A stretch of 64,000 nt of DNA from assembly GCA_022605405.1 (NCBI GenBank), contig JABYQQ010000004.1:2852001-2916000 (forward strand), given 5' to 3'. Below the pieces are notes generated by a model. It had not been told where the DNA came from. It did no database searches and saw only the letters and a list, made by a program, of their open reading frames with translations. This DNA is from Earliella scabrosa. Taxonomy: Eukaryota > Basidiomycota > Agaricomycetes > Polyporales > Polyporaceae. Shown one piece after another: positions 24,974-36,726 of this stretch; positions within the stretch are counted from its first letter, which is position 1; each line of letters starts with the position of its first letter. Position numbers and translations under genes: made by a program.

Positions 24974-26027
24974 ATTCACCAATTTCACCGTCGCCCACAC
25001 CCTGCACCCGGTTGACGCCCCTCCCTTCTGACCATTTTTCAGATCCTTCTCCCCTTCCACCTCTCACCCGCCTTCAGTTCACGATCCTATTCCTTTGCCC
25101 TCATCTCGACTTCCGACATATGCCCTTTCCTCATGCCCGCCCATGCATCGACTCCTGCCTCACGCCCTGATTCGTCGACACGCTCACACTATCAGTACTC
25201 CGGTCCCGGTCCGTATCACAACATGCGCTGCTCTCACAACACTCACGCTCTCGGTCTCGTTGCACTCATCTGCTCATCGTCTATTGTACGGCCCTACTAA
25301 TTGTCTGTTTCCATACACCGGCGCAGACCGCCATATCCTTATTGCAGCATCACTCCCCATAGATGTTTTCGGGGCCTGTCCTCAGCATGAGCAGAGCTAA
25401 TGTCTACCTTCGTTTCGCGATACCCTGACTTATTGCGACGCGCAGTCGGACATTTACTATATCCTAGCATCACGAGACAATCTGTTAGAGCATCGCACAT
25501 CATGTACCGTAGTCTAGCATCTTCCTTATCGAGGCATCCTGGTCGTTGTAAATACATGGGTATTTTAGACAAACGCGTTGTGGAAGAGAAGAGGGAAAAA
25601 CAGGTTGTGATGGGCGCAAAATGAAAGAGTTACAAAGATTGACCCGGCCGTGGTCCGGGGTGGCGTCGATAATGGCTCCTTCCAGCGTCCGGAATTGGTG
25701 GCTGGTAAATCACGTCGGCCGGCTACAGCGAGTGCTCCGCTTGCACACAGGAGCGTTTTTGGTTTCGTCCAGCATTCGCATTCGCATTCGTGGCACACGC
25801 ACACACATACTCTTGCGCTTTCGCCGTCTGACCCTTTGTTTCGCCTGCCCATCGCCGCCGTCATTGTCAAGCGCACACGACAGCACAACGGAAGCCACGA
25901 AAGCAAAAGGCGGACGCCAGCTATAACCACCCGTCAGACCGTCCCCAGCCCCATCCACGTAAGTCACTCCCTCGCGAGAACCACCGCACACCCATTCCCG
26001 CGCGACACGCAAGAGCTGACACCGTCG
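24974..26027. other. DED1 3' region and 5' leader of the next gene
   Basis: The pyrimidine-rich first ~550 bases look like a 3' UTR. A GTAAGT at 25961 inside the leader of the next gene may mark a 5' UTR intron. No separate gene is seen. Confidence 0.4.
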
Positions 26028-28087
26028 ATGGCCCGCCCGGCCACGTACAGACACAAAGACACCCGCAGCGAGGTAATGTACCGACCGCCGTCGCCACCCG
26101 TCTACGACCCCGAGCCCCCGACGCTCCGCCGCGTCAAGCCGCTCCCAAAGCGCAGGCGCACGTCCGACCCTGCCCCGCAGGACGACGCCCGCCCGCCCGC
26201 CACTCCGACGACGGGGCCCGGCGACGAGCAGCAGCAGGAGCACGCGGAGGAGCAGGTCCCGGCCGCGGCCGCGGCCGCAGCCGGTGCGCCCACGCAAGAC
26301 CCGACGCTGGCCGCACGGATGGCGCTCGAGGCGTACTACAGCCCCGTGCTCGGCGGCGTGCACGACCTCTTCAAGCACACGCACCACGGTGCCGCGGACG
26401 GACGGGGTGCGGACTCGCGGACGGGGACGGGGGCGCCCATCAGCATCGATCTGAGCGCGGCGCTGCGGGGCATGCTCGGGTACGGGACCGGTGCGGGGGG
26501 CGGGGATGCGCAGGACGGGTTTGGGGCGGGGCGGGGGGAGGAGGAGGACGAGGACGGCGGGGACGGGGACTACGTCGATCACCTGCAGCAGCCGGGGAAC
26601 ACGAAGAAGAGGAAGGTGCCGGCGAACATGTCTGGCTCGGCGCATGGACACGATTCGGGCGACGGTGGCTCGGGTGCGGAGGACGATGGGGGGGACAGGG
26701 GCGTTGCGACGCTGCGCGACCGCGAGGGCGATTCGGCGAGCGGGACGGGGTCGGCGGGGGGCGGGACGGGCGGTGGGGGGAGCATGCAGCTGGCTCTAGG
26801 GCGGGCTGGGATCGGAGCAGGGCTCGGGAAGAGGGGCAGACTGTCGCGCGCGACCCTCGCGGGGCTGCAGCACAAGGAACTGCTCAAGAGCCGGAAGCGG
26901 CTGCTGTCCGCGGTGCTGGGCACGCTGCCGCAGGGCGACACGCTCGCGCTCGACCAAGCGTTGTCGGCGAACGCGCTGTTCTTTCGTGCTCAGGCAGCGG
27001 CGGCGCAACTACAAGCTGGGACGACGGGGACCGATTCGCGGAACGCTGCCCCGCCCCCGCGGGTGCGCCTCTCGCGCAGGCGGGTGCCGCGGCTCGCACG
27101 AGCTCTCAAGGCTTACAAAGAGTCGCATGCACAGGCTGAGTCGCGCGACGAGAACGCGGAGGCTGCTCGTGCGGAAGTGCCGTCTGGAGACTTTGCTTTC
27201 GTCTTCCGCTGCGCTAGTGAGTGGTGGTCCCGTTCGTGCGTTGACGTTCTGACCGGAATCATCTCATCCTCATGCACTCCGAAGCCGGGGATCGGCTCGC
27301 TGCCACGAACGAGGAGGTTGCGGTTCTACACAGTCGGTTTGAAGCTGAGCTCGCGCGGCAGGCCGCGAAGGCGGCGGAGGCGGCGAAACAAGCCGCGGCA
27401 GCCCTGAGCGGACCTGTTGCGAAGCGTACAGACCGCTCCAAGCAGGCGTCGCGGACGACGACGGGCAAGAATACCACTGCTGACCCGAAGGGCGCACTCG
27501 AGCAGTCTCTGTTGGGCACGAAAGGCAAAGGCGGCAAGAAGAAGAAGCGGTCTGCGCTGGCGAACGCGTCGAACCCGCACCACCTGCGGAACTACGTGCC
27601 CTCGCGGCTGCCGCACAGCGGGGGCCCGCCGAGCGCACAGCAGGCGGTGCAGAACGCTCAGAACCTGCTCACGCCGCTCCCGTTGCGGTTTCTGTCGGCC
27701 GAGATACCGCCGCGTCGGCGCAAGAAGTCGGAGGCGGCGGCGGCGGCGACGCCGGTGGCGACGACGCTGACGAACCCGGCGGACGAGTGGATCTGCCCGT
27801 TCTGCGAGTACGAGCTGTTCTACGGGGACGAGCAGAGCTATGCGCGCGCGGTGCGGAACCGGAAGAAGATTCTGCGGCGGCGTCGGCGGGCGCGGGAGCG
27901 GGCGGCGGCGGCTGCGAGCGGTGTCGCACCTGCTGCGGGGTCGGACAGGACGGAGCACGAGGAGGCGCAGGCCGGGTTCGAGAGCCCTGTTCCGGCGGCG
28001 AAGGAGGGCGCACACGCAGCGGGCGGGAAGCAGACGAAATGGAAGGAGGGGGATAGAGGGGGCCACGGCGTTGCGGCGCACGCCTGA
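26028..28087 (+). CDS. Basidiomycete protein of unknown function with C-terminal Cys-x2-Cys motif
   Basis: Two exons join across an intron at 27217-27284 (GTGAGT..GAAG). The protein of about 660 residues starts MARPATYRHKDTRSEVMYRP, and is rich in Pro, Gly and acidic runs in its first 260 residues. Ordered segments follow: GKRGRLSRATLAGLQHKELL with LKSRKRLLSAVLGTLPQGDT, then RVRLSRRRVPRLARALKAYK, and FEAELARQAAKAAEAAKQAA as a coiled coil. The C-terminal block DEWICPFCEYELFYGDEQSY precedes a very basic KKILRRRRRARERAA helix. The Cys-x2-Cys plus basic stretch suggests a nuclear zinc-binding protein, but no named family is recognised. An alternative start is the Met at MYRPPSPP. High GC makes the antisense strand open as well; the motif content favours this strand. 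Confidence 0.75.
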
Positions 28088-28419
28088 GAGGCGTCGGACA
28101 TGCTACTGTAGCGTCGGTGCTGCGCGTTGGAATGCGCATGCTATGTTTTGGGACGCTGAACACGCTCGTTTTTGAGACCTGGCCTTTGGCTGGCTGAGAC
28201 ATTGCCTGATGGCTGATATGTTTTCGGGCGGGCGCAGACAAGGCGTCGGGGCGGGGAGGATCGGTGGCGGGAATCTGGGCGGACGTGCCTGGAGATTGCA
28301 TCTGCCGTGGCATCTGCAGGGCCCGCATCTCACGCTGATGAGCGCCGGGAGCTTCATGGAGGGCCGGATCACGTGGATTAGCCAACTAGGGTTGACAGCT
28401 TCTCCGATTCTCCAAGTTT

Positions 28420-28765
28420 ATGTCCGACTCCAGCGTCCGTCCGTCCTCCGTGCAGACCGACGACCGACGCTGTGAGTGAGCTCCCGCCGCCCCCGTCCTC
28501 CCGCCATGCGCTCCCCGCCCGCCCCCCGCTGACCCCGCCCCGTCCTCCACAGGCACGCCCGAGTCCGACACACGCCCGCCGATCGAGTCAAGCGCAGCCT
28601 ACCCGTCGGCCCCGCGACCCGGCCAGTCTGATCCCCAGCCCGTCCCAGCACGGCCCACAAGCCCAGCACTTCTTCGCACACTCGCAGCAACACAGCGTGC
28701 ACGCCCTTTTGCGGGAGAAAGATGTAGGTCGAGATAGCCATTTGTTTCGATATGTCATCTATTAG
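28420..28765 (+). CDS. Possible small gene, exon structure uncertain
   Basis: An ATG at 28420 opens MSDSSVRPSSVQTDDRR. A GTGAGT donor at 28472 and a CACAG acceptor at 28552 join it in frame to TPESDTRPPIESSAAYPSAP. A second frame over the same exon reads QHFFAHSQQHSVHALLREKD, which also looks like coding sequence, and a GTAGGT donor follows at 28724. I cannot decide between the frames or find the last exon. No family is recognised. It may be a real short gene upstream of the GATA factor, or chance. Confidence 0.3.
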
Positions 28766-29004
28766 CGGAGTCGATGATGCTCGTGGCGGCCTGGAGAGAT
28801 CTCGCGATCGTGGTGGTCGCAGGATCATTGGCGAGTCCGAGCCGTACTTCGTACCCCGCATACAGACGGGCGGTGATTCCGTCTGCTCGTCTAACTAGTC
28901 CCGCGCCATGCCCTCTTGTCTTCCTTTCTCTCGCCCGTCCATGTCCTTTGCTCTTCCTCCGCCTTTTTTCATGCGCCCTCTGACGAACGTCCTTTGATCT
29001 CTGC

Positions 29005-30869
29005 ATGCCGCCCTACTCCAACGCCGCTCATGACCGTCCCCAGCCCTCGTCCTCGTCCCAAAACTCGCTCGCTGATCCTCCCCGCTCCAGTGTAGCCTCC
29101 ACCACTTCCTACACCTCCCTCGGCCACGCCCTCGCGCCAGAGCCATCGCGAGCCTCCGGTTCGTCCCATCATCGCCGCCCCGCTCCCAAATCCTCGCGCC
29201 CAGATTCCCAAATGGCTTCCGATGGCCGATATATGTATCATCCTCAGGATGTCCCACACGCGCCCCCTTATCCGTACCCTTATCCCGCCCCGCCGTATGA
29301 GAACGGCCAGTACGCCCAGAGCTCTTCTCGCCCGCCTGTACGCTCTCCTCCTCCTCCCCCGCCCTCCCAACCCGTCCAGCACCCTCCTCCGCCCGCACCG
29401 TACAGCGGGGCTCCTCCTACATACCCATCACAGCCAGGATACCCCCCACCTGCGTACGGCGTCCCCCCTCAACCTCCGCAACAATGGCAAGGCGAGTGGG
29501 CTCATTACAACTCTCCATACCCACCGGCACCCCCGCCAGGCCAGCATCCGTACCCTCCTCCCCCGAGCAATGCGAGTAATGCGCGACCGGATCTGTCCCC
29601 GACCACTACAAACGAAGATCGGCGTTACCCACAACCACCCCCTAGGCAGGAGCATCACCCACCTCGCCGAACCGAAGAACGGCCCCCACAGCGCCAGGAG
29701 ACGGCACCCCCTCCTCCTCCCGCACCAGTACGTAAAACACGCGACAATGAGCCCCCCGCACCTGCACCTGCTCCCCCACCACCCGCGCCAATACCGGCGC
29801 AAGCTCCCGCGCCTCCGCCCGCGCCTGCACCGTCGGCCGCCCCGCCTCCTCCGCCCAATGCGGCGGGCATAGACTTTGTTAAGGTACGACCCGATGAACC
29901 CTTCATATATGCGTCGCCATTCATGCCGCACACACACAGCTGGTGGACTCCTATCGCCTCATCTTCGACTCTGCAAGCGCACTATCGTACGAGGTGACTC
30001 CCGCGCGTCCGCCTCCCCCGGCAGAGACTATCGAGCGGATGCTGCAGGCTGCAACATACGGCGCACAAGTGCTCGATGCTGCGGCCAAGCGTGTCGTACC
30101 TGAGCCGCCCCGCCCAACAGCCCCGGATCGAAACTCGGAAGAGGACGACGGAGAGGGCAACAGAGCAAGACAGGTGCGCGATGCGTCCGTGGTTGCACCC
30201 GCATGCTTGGAGACTGACTATATGCGCCACTCGCAACGGCATCCCTGCTTGATTACGACGGCCAGGGCGAGAACCAGCAGCCGACCGAGGGACAGACGTG
30301 CCTGGGGTGCAGTGCGACTTCCACGCCAGAGTGGCGGCGTGGTCCTATGGGTCAGTGTCTATTCACATCTCTATCGGCCGTCGTGATCTGGTGGAGACGA
30401 GTTGACGTGTGGACGTCGACACCGCGCTGCGCCGCGGACCGTAACGTATACGCTGACACCTCTTGCCTTCCCGCTTCGTAGGGCCGCGTACGTTGTGCAA
30501 CGCGTGTGGACTGGTGTATGCCAAACTGGTGCGTCGCCTCCATACATAGCCCACGTATCTGACAGTGCTGACTGATGGTCGCCATTCCTCGTGCCGGTAT
30601 CTTCCACCCTCACGCATACGCATGATTGCACGAACCGTATTTCTGGCCGGGAAATCCGGGGGCATGGATACTTGGGGGGTTCGCAGATCAAGAAGCGCAA
30701 TCGCAACGAGCCGGGCCGCAAGCGCGGCAGCGGTCCTGGGCAGCCACCGCAGTCGACGGGGCAGATTGTGCACGGCGGGCCTGTCGAAGAACCCGGCGTG
30801 ATATCGAGCGGGAGCGACGACGACTCGTACGGCTCGCAACACGAGATGAGCTACCGCGGCAGGGAATAA
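29005..30869 (+). CDS. GATA-type zinc-finger transcription factor
   Basis: A nuclear DNA-binding protein with one class IV zinc finger: CLGCSATSTPEWRRGPMG, then PRTLCNACGLVYAKL, giving C-x2-C-x17-C-x2-C that binds GATA sites. The finger is split by an intron directly after RRGPMG, and a further intron follows YAKL before IKKRNR. The first exon (to 29883) encodes about 293 residues that are extremely Pro/Ala-rich. Exon 2 contains a conserved helix LVDSYRLIFDSASALSYEV. Exon 3 begins near 30270 with GENQQPTEGQTC. The C-terminus is short and ends MSYRGRE. The finger resembles those of white-collar-2-like factors of mushrooms, but I see no PAS domain, so a light-sensing role is not supported by the sequence. 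Confidence 0.88.
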
Positions 30870-33800
30870 CCGTTGTCCCGTCAGCGGCCTGGACTATCGT
30901 CGTTGGTTTCACATGGTGCCGTCCTTTCGTTCCGTCGTTTTTCTTCCCCCCCCTCTCTCCTGTCCTCCCGTCGCGTGTGTTTGTATATTTGTGACTGCTT
31001 TCCTCGCGCGCTGTTCATATGTCTTCCCCCTTGGTCAGTCTGGCGAGCGATCCTTTGACCCCTCTCTATCCATCTCTGCCTCCCTCCGTTCGGTTGTTTG
31101 TCGCTCCCTTGATCCCACCACCCCCTCGAGGCTCGGCCTGGATGTTGGCTTCGCCCCGGCTCCATGGTACACCCCTCGTTCCGTTTCCCGTGCTTCTCCG
31201 AACCCGTACCCGGCCACAGCCTCCCGTGCATCGTCTTCCCGTCCTCCCAGCCCTCTTGCCTCTTGCCCCCCTTGCGGTTGGCATGCCGTGAGGTCGGCTC
31301 CGGCTCTGTGACATATGCTACACTATAGGCTAGATACAGACTTGCTCCCGACGCCCGTACATACCGTACATATTTTTGGTCTGTGTATGTAATCTCCTAC
31401 CGCCACATTGCCGCAGATGCGTCGGATGCGTGCTGCACGTCAGCAAACCGGTATCTCCTCCCCACCCCCCCCCCTACCCCGCTGATTCGCATCCGCATCC
31501 GCATGGGCGGACTCGGATGTGGTTTGCTGGAGGCCACGCATCGAGCAGCGGGAGGGGGCCCGGCACACACGGTGGCTTGGTCAGCGGCGGTGAGTATTCC
31601 TGACGCGGACGGCTGATGTTCTCGCTGACACTCTCGTCCTCCTTTTGAATGCCTTTTAGGTTCGGTTCGAATCGCCCGTGCGGTTCGTTGTGCATTGAGT
31701 CAGTGAGTCAGTGTCGAGCGGCGGGTGCTGACTGCGTATTTTGTCCCGACGCCGGGGAGAGATGGCAGCGCACTCGCTCCGGGGACTGATAGCGAGTTGT
31801 GCAGCCTGCTGCCCTGGATCTCAGGCGACAGCGCCATCAGCGAGCTACCTGCATATTGTGATGCACGGTGAACTTAAGTCCCAGCTCAATCGCCTAAATA
31901 TGTGGACAACAAGTTCGAGAAACGCCAGATACATAGGACCGCCCTGGCCGCGAGCGGACAGCCCGCCAGTCGCGGACCATCCTTTGGCTATGGCCATTGG
32001 CTTGCGACATTGCTGTATGATGTAATGGGTCAATTGGCATTTGACCCTGCGAACTTCAGGGTGACAGCGTCGATGTCTGATAGTCGTTGAAGCGGGGCGG
32101 ACGTCGCGTACTTAGGGCGTCCGTCCTGTCCCTGACAAATCCCTAATCGGTCTGGCCCGGCGAACCTGTGGCGCGTAACCTCGACGCGTCCGACGCGTCT
32201 TGTCGAGACTCGACGGCGAACTAGTACTGCCAGTCCTCTCGTCCGACATACTACCCACTCCATACTGCTTTGAGGCCAGTCAAAACCCGACCGTTCCCTG
32301 TACAATTGTCCCCGAGCTGCCCGGAGGGCAGCGTGGTCACGACCCATCTGCGACGGGCCGACCGCCATGCAGGGGCGTGCCCACGGTATGGGAGCGGTAG
32401 GAGGAGCATCAGGCCTATTGGGCCGCTAGAACCATCCGATAATAACCTTGTTCGCCAGCCTCCCGCTGCGCAACCGCGACTGCGAACCCCTCCCTTGCTC
32501 GAGCTACCCCGTTCCCGCATTCAGCGGCGTCGAGTGACCCGCTCGCGGTGCCGCGCCGCCGCCCATCCAAGGACCTCCGCGGCTAGCCTCCTCTGGTCGT
32601 AGTGCGATTAGCAGCCTCTCTCAGCGCCGCCCCATTGAGATACTTGCTCACCACGGACTTCCAGGACGCCAGCCGTCGATCCTGATGTGCAGACGGATAC
32701 GGACTCGGAGAATCCTCAGAGGCCCTCCGCCATGCAAAGCCGGCCTGACAGGGTCCATAACCTGGCCCCTCGTCCGGATATGGCAGTAGGAGAGAGCGGG
32801 GTCCGTGCACCCGTGCACCGACCCCACCGAGCGCATTCCCACATCAACCTGATGTGCGCTGATCGAGACTTCCAGCGAGCCCACGGCCAGCGGCTCGGCG
32901 CGCAATATGAATGGGGTACGGCGAGCCCGTGCTCGCGTTCCCAACGTCGTGGTGCGCAGCGGGAAGGACCCGGGGCGTGTCTTCCCCGCTATTTCTTGAC
33001 GCGCGTATTAATCAGTGGAAGACCGCAGAGGCGGTGGCAGTCACCGAAGTGGGTCTGCATATGCACGTACATACCCGACGCGCATCGCGCCGCCGGCTCG
33101 TCGGGGAGCTGCTCGCGGTTATCGCTAGCACCGGACGTGTGCGTGAGCGACCATGCAAAGCTCGAGAGACGAGGCAGCGCCGCTGCAGATGGAAACCACA
33201 TTGCTGCATGGTCTCCACCTGGTGACCAAGGACCCTGAACGGTGGTTTCCTGAGATCGCGGCAGAAACGAAGCTTGATCGTCAGCCCTTCGTCATGCTTA
33301 CCATCGCATATGAGGGACAACCACCCACCGCTCAACAGTGCTCATCGATGACGAGTGCTACCTGGTGGTTCTTGCTGTCGGTGTTTCCCCGCCCGAGGGA
33401 CTGGCCTGCGCAGCTGCGTGCGCGCGGTGCAGCGGCGCCTGCGAAGCAGACCAGGCCAGGTGCCTAGGGGACCGCCTGGGACGATCTGTCACCGCGCGAA
33501 CCACGGGTGGGAGGATTTACGTATCGCATTCATTTCCCCTCCCGCATCTCGAAACGCTGCGCGCTTCTCTCCGAGGGCTATCTGGCACGGCCGCGCGTAC
33601 GCGCTGGGGGACCGTTCCGAGTCGGGCAGGACGTACGGCATGCTGCTTCGAGGAGGCCGCTCTTGGAACGTGGTCATTTCCGTCACGAAGAGCTACTGCA
33701 TACGGTCAGCGATTCTGGAGCGAGTCTCTGTAAGGAAGGACGCACTGCTCACGGAAGACGTTGTGGAGCGCTTCGCGTGCGGGGTCCATGCCATTGGGCC

Positions 33801-34023
33801 GCAAGTGGCACCGCGATCTCTTCTCTTGATCGGCGACCGCGCATGGGCGGGCTCACGGGATTGGTGCTTCCGAGCGACGGCGAGTAGCCTGCGTGTAGAG
33901 CTGTAGCACTCGACCTGCTGGGCATGCAATCATTAGAGCGCGGCGATACAATACATAAGTACAGGCAGTCCCTGCCCCAAGGCGAATAGAAATACAAAGA
34001 ACTCTCTAAGCGTCCTGTCGCGC
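30870..34023. other. 3.1-kb stretch without a defensible gene
   Basis: Includes the pyrimidine-rich 3' flank of the GATA gene. Weak coding-like pieces occur: a possible two-exon frame from about 31504 ending VRFESPVRFVVH at about 31697; WISGDSAISELPAYCDAR at 31817-31870 with a GTGAAC donor, followed by KYVDNKFEKRQIHRTALAA; and a group of frames at 33150-33906 (for example METTLLHGLHLVTKDPERW). None can be assembled into a complete gene and none shows a known motif. No tRNA, terminal repeats or transposase were seen. Confidence 0.35.
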
Positions 34024-36527
34024 TCACGAACCCTGCTGTCCGCCCTGTTGCGGCGGCTTGGGCTGAGCCCCCGGCTGCATCTGTTGCGGGTGCCCCTGCA
34101 TGCCCGCCATCTGCTGGGGCATGCCGCGCCCCGCCTGGAGCTGCTGCCAGTACGCCTGCGGCACCTGGCCCGGCAACATGCCCATCCGGGAGAAGTTGAA
34201 CATCTGCGGATACATCTGCGGGTTCTGCTGCATCGCTTGTGCTGCCGCCGCCGCTGCCGCCGCCTGCTGTGGGTGCTGAGCATGCTGCTGGGGATGAGGA
34301 GCCTGCTGAGGCTGGCCGGGGTGGTGCTGCGCTTGCAGCTGGCGCATGTACGCTTGGGTGTACGCGTACGCGACCTGCTGATGGTGCTGAGGCATGTGCT
34401 GAACCTGAGCGTGGGCTTGCGCCTGTGCCTGCGACTGCATTTGCTGTGGTTGTGGCTGCTGAGGATGCTGCTGTTGGGGCATGGCTTGCGGCTGTTGGGG
34501 CTGCTGCTGCTGCTGTGGAGTCTGCTGAGGTTGCGGGGTGCTCGACATAGGTGAACGGTGAGGGATTTGCTGGCTCGGAACCATCGGGCTGTTGCGTATA
34601 GCCGCGGCTGCAGCCTGTGCTTGCGCTTGGGCAGGCGGCATTGGGCTCCGGGACTGCTGAGCTGCAGGAGACGGCGCGGACTGTTGTTGCGCCTGGTTCA
34701 TCCGCTGCTGTGCGGCAGCATGAGCTTGAGCCTGGGCAGCAGCTTGTGCCTGCTGGAATGCCATGTACTGATAGAACTGAGGCGGGACTGCCCCCGGTGC
34801 CGGTGCCTGTCCGTTTGCTGCTGTCCCGGCGGCAGCGGCAGCGGCGGCCTTCCGGCGTTGCTGAGCAATGAGATTGGCGACGGCCTGCTGGGTGATAGGA
34901 GGGATTGTCTGGTGGGGTTGTTGTGTCTGCTGAGGCGCTGGAGAAGGCTGGGGAGGACGCTGCTGCACCGTTTGTGGCACCTGCTGGCCAGGATGTGCTT
35001 GACCTTGCGCAGGGGGGACCACTGATGGTGGCCGTTGGTGCTGCTGCTCGGGCATAGCCGGAGGGCTGCTCGCGTGTGCAACGGAATTCGGACGTGGCGA
35101 AGGCGCCGGTTGCACTGGTGTTGCCGTCCGTTGGGCTTGCGCGAGCTGTGCCGCCTGGTACTGTTGTTGCAAATGTGCGGGTATGGCAAGAGGCATGCCT
35201 GAGGGGGCGATAGGCACTGCGGGGGCGGGTGTGGCCGATGCGCGGGGCACGAGCGGTGATTGCACTCCTTCGGGCTTCTTCTTCGGTTGCGTGGTCTTCT
35301 TGATGTTCTGTACGGGCAATGGTGGAGATGCGGCGATGGGGGCGGGTGACGCGGTACTTTGAGGTGTGTGATGGAACTGAACCGACGGTGGGATAGGGGT
35401 GGATGAGGTGGGAGGAGCCGTTTGTGCAGGTAGAAGCGTGGGTAGGGTCGGCGGTACTGTAGTGGTAGTTGCGGCGGGGGCAGTGGTTGTTGCCCCGGGG
35501 GGCACTGAACCCGGATGTGGCGATGCTGTCGTTGGGACGGTTGTTGGCATCTGCTGCGTGGTAGGAGGTGGAGGATTTGCCTTCGCCTGTCGTATCCTCT
35601 GGAGAGTATCCAAGATAGGAAATTTCCTGAAAATGGATGTCGTTAGCAACGAGTCTGATAAGCTCCGAGTGCACGTACCCTGGTGGAACGTTCCGCTGCG
35701 GGCTCATGAACTGCATGAGTTTCAAGCGGCGAGCCTTTTCGAGTTCGTCCGCTTCTTGATCTACCGCAGCAGCCTTGCGCTTCAGTGGTAGTGGCGCAGG
35801 GGGAGTAGAGACCCGTTGAGTGGCATTTACGATGCGTGTGAGATGCACGTCTGGCTCCAAGCATAGCGGCGGAGATGTCGCTAGCTAGAAACAAATATCA
35901 TAAGCAACAGATCATAGTCACTATCCGGATACATAGCAGCCACTGATGACAGTGGCCACTATGCAACTCAGGGGCATCGTGGATGATACGTACCAATAAG
36001 CGAGCTTCAACTTGAAGAGCATCTTCGTCGGTCCACATAGCATTGCTCCTCTGATTCATGAGACAGATATCTGCCCAGCGAGATTCATCGTTCGGAGTTA
36101 AGACGACTCGTGTCCTCTCTGGATTCTCGAGTTCAGGGTCACCTCCTTTGGCTGGGCGGTAGTCGAGTAATTCCACTATCAAACATCCTGTCACACGTGT
36201 GAGTATTGCTTGTCCTGCTTTGTGCGATGTATTAGTGTCACCTTCGTAGAAAGGTAATCTAGCTGCGTCGAAGAGCTCCAAGAAATCCACGGGGATGTGT
36301 TGAGTACGAATATCATCAAGCAACGACTGACGAGCACGTAAGCACTAGTTCAGCATAAACAGCACGAGCAGCATGATTCCTACCGCAATCTGGTTGTTAT
36401 AAAGAAACTTGGATCCGTTATTCAATGTCCAGTACTCGCGGTATAGTCGGACAGTGAACGATGGTGGCGAGTGCTCGTGGGCCTTGAGAAGACCTTGGAC
36501 GAACCGAGTCATGTTATACAGCGCCAT
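34024..36527 (-). CDS. spt20: SPT20-like subunit of the SAGA complex
   Basis: Spt20 is a structural subunit of the SAGA histone acetyltransferase complex in the nucleus. The Spt20 domain spans the first four exons: SFTVRLYREYWTLNNGSKFL, VDFLELFDAARLPFYEG joined across an intron to CLIVELLDYRP, TRVVLTPNDESRWADICLMN, then LATSPPLCLEPDVHLTRIVN and KARRLKLMQFMSPQRN. The last exon (about 34024-35620) is a long Gln/Pro/Ala-rich tail with polyglutamine runs, ending GGQQGS. The total is roughly 730 residues. Such tails are usual for fungal Spt20 and act as disordered activation surfaces. The start, MALYNMTRFVQGLL, lies 199 bp from the divergent HGH1 start, so both genes probably share a promoter. Confidence 0.9.
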
Positions 36528-36726
36528 GGTCGCATATAGTGTGGTTTGAGCTGGTTTGAGTGGCGAGGCGGAGGATAGAGCCTTGGCGAGGCTGGTGGAC
36601 GAACTTCAAGACCTGCGGAGGCGAATGGCCAAACATGCACGACACGTGTCTGACGTAATCCAGTGCTGGGCGTCAGATGCTAAGTAACCTTGTTTGTGAG
36701 AAACCCGCATCTTCCTCACTTCAACT
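36528..36726. promoter_or_regulatory. Shared bidirectional promoter, SPT20 / HGH1
   Basis: Only 199 bp separate the two divergent start codons, so both core promoters must lie here. No TATA box is obvious. Confidence 0.5.

Noticed and set aside
25710..26651. 313-codon minus-strand ORF
   Set aside because: Antisense shadow of the Cys-x2-Cys protein; repetitive Arg/Val/Leu composition typical of reversed Pro/Gly/Asp-rich coding DNA.
31655..31690. GGTTCGAATC resembling a tRNA B box
   Set aside because: No A box at the right distance and no acceptor-stem pairing.
33749..35860. 703-codon minus-strand ORF
   Set aside because: Only its first ~70 codons are a true SPT20 exon (MEPDVHLTRIVN region). 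The remainder is an off-frame reading of the Gln-rich SPT20 tail and intergenic DNA.
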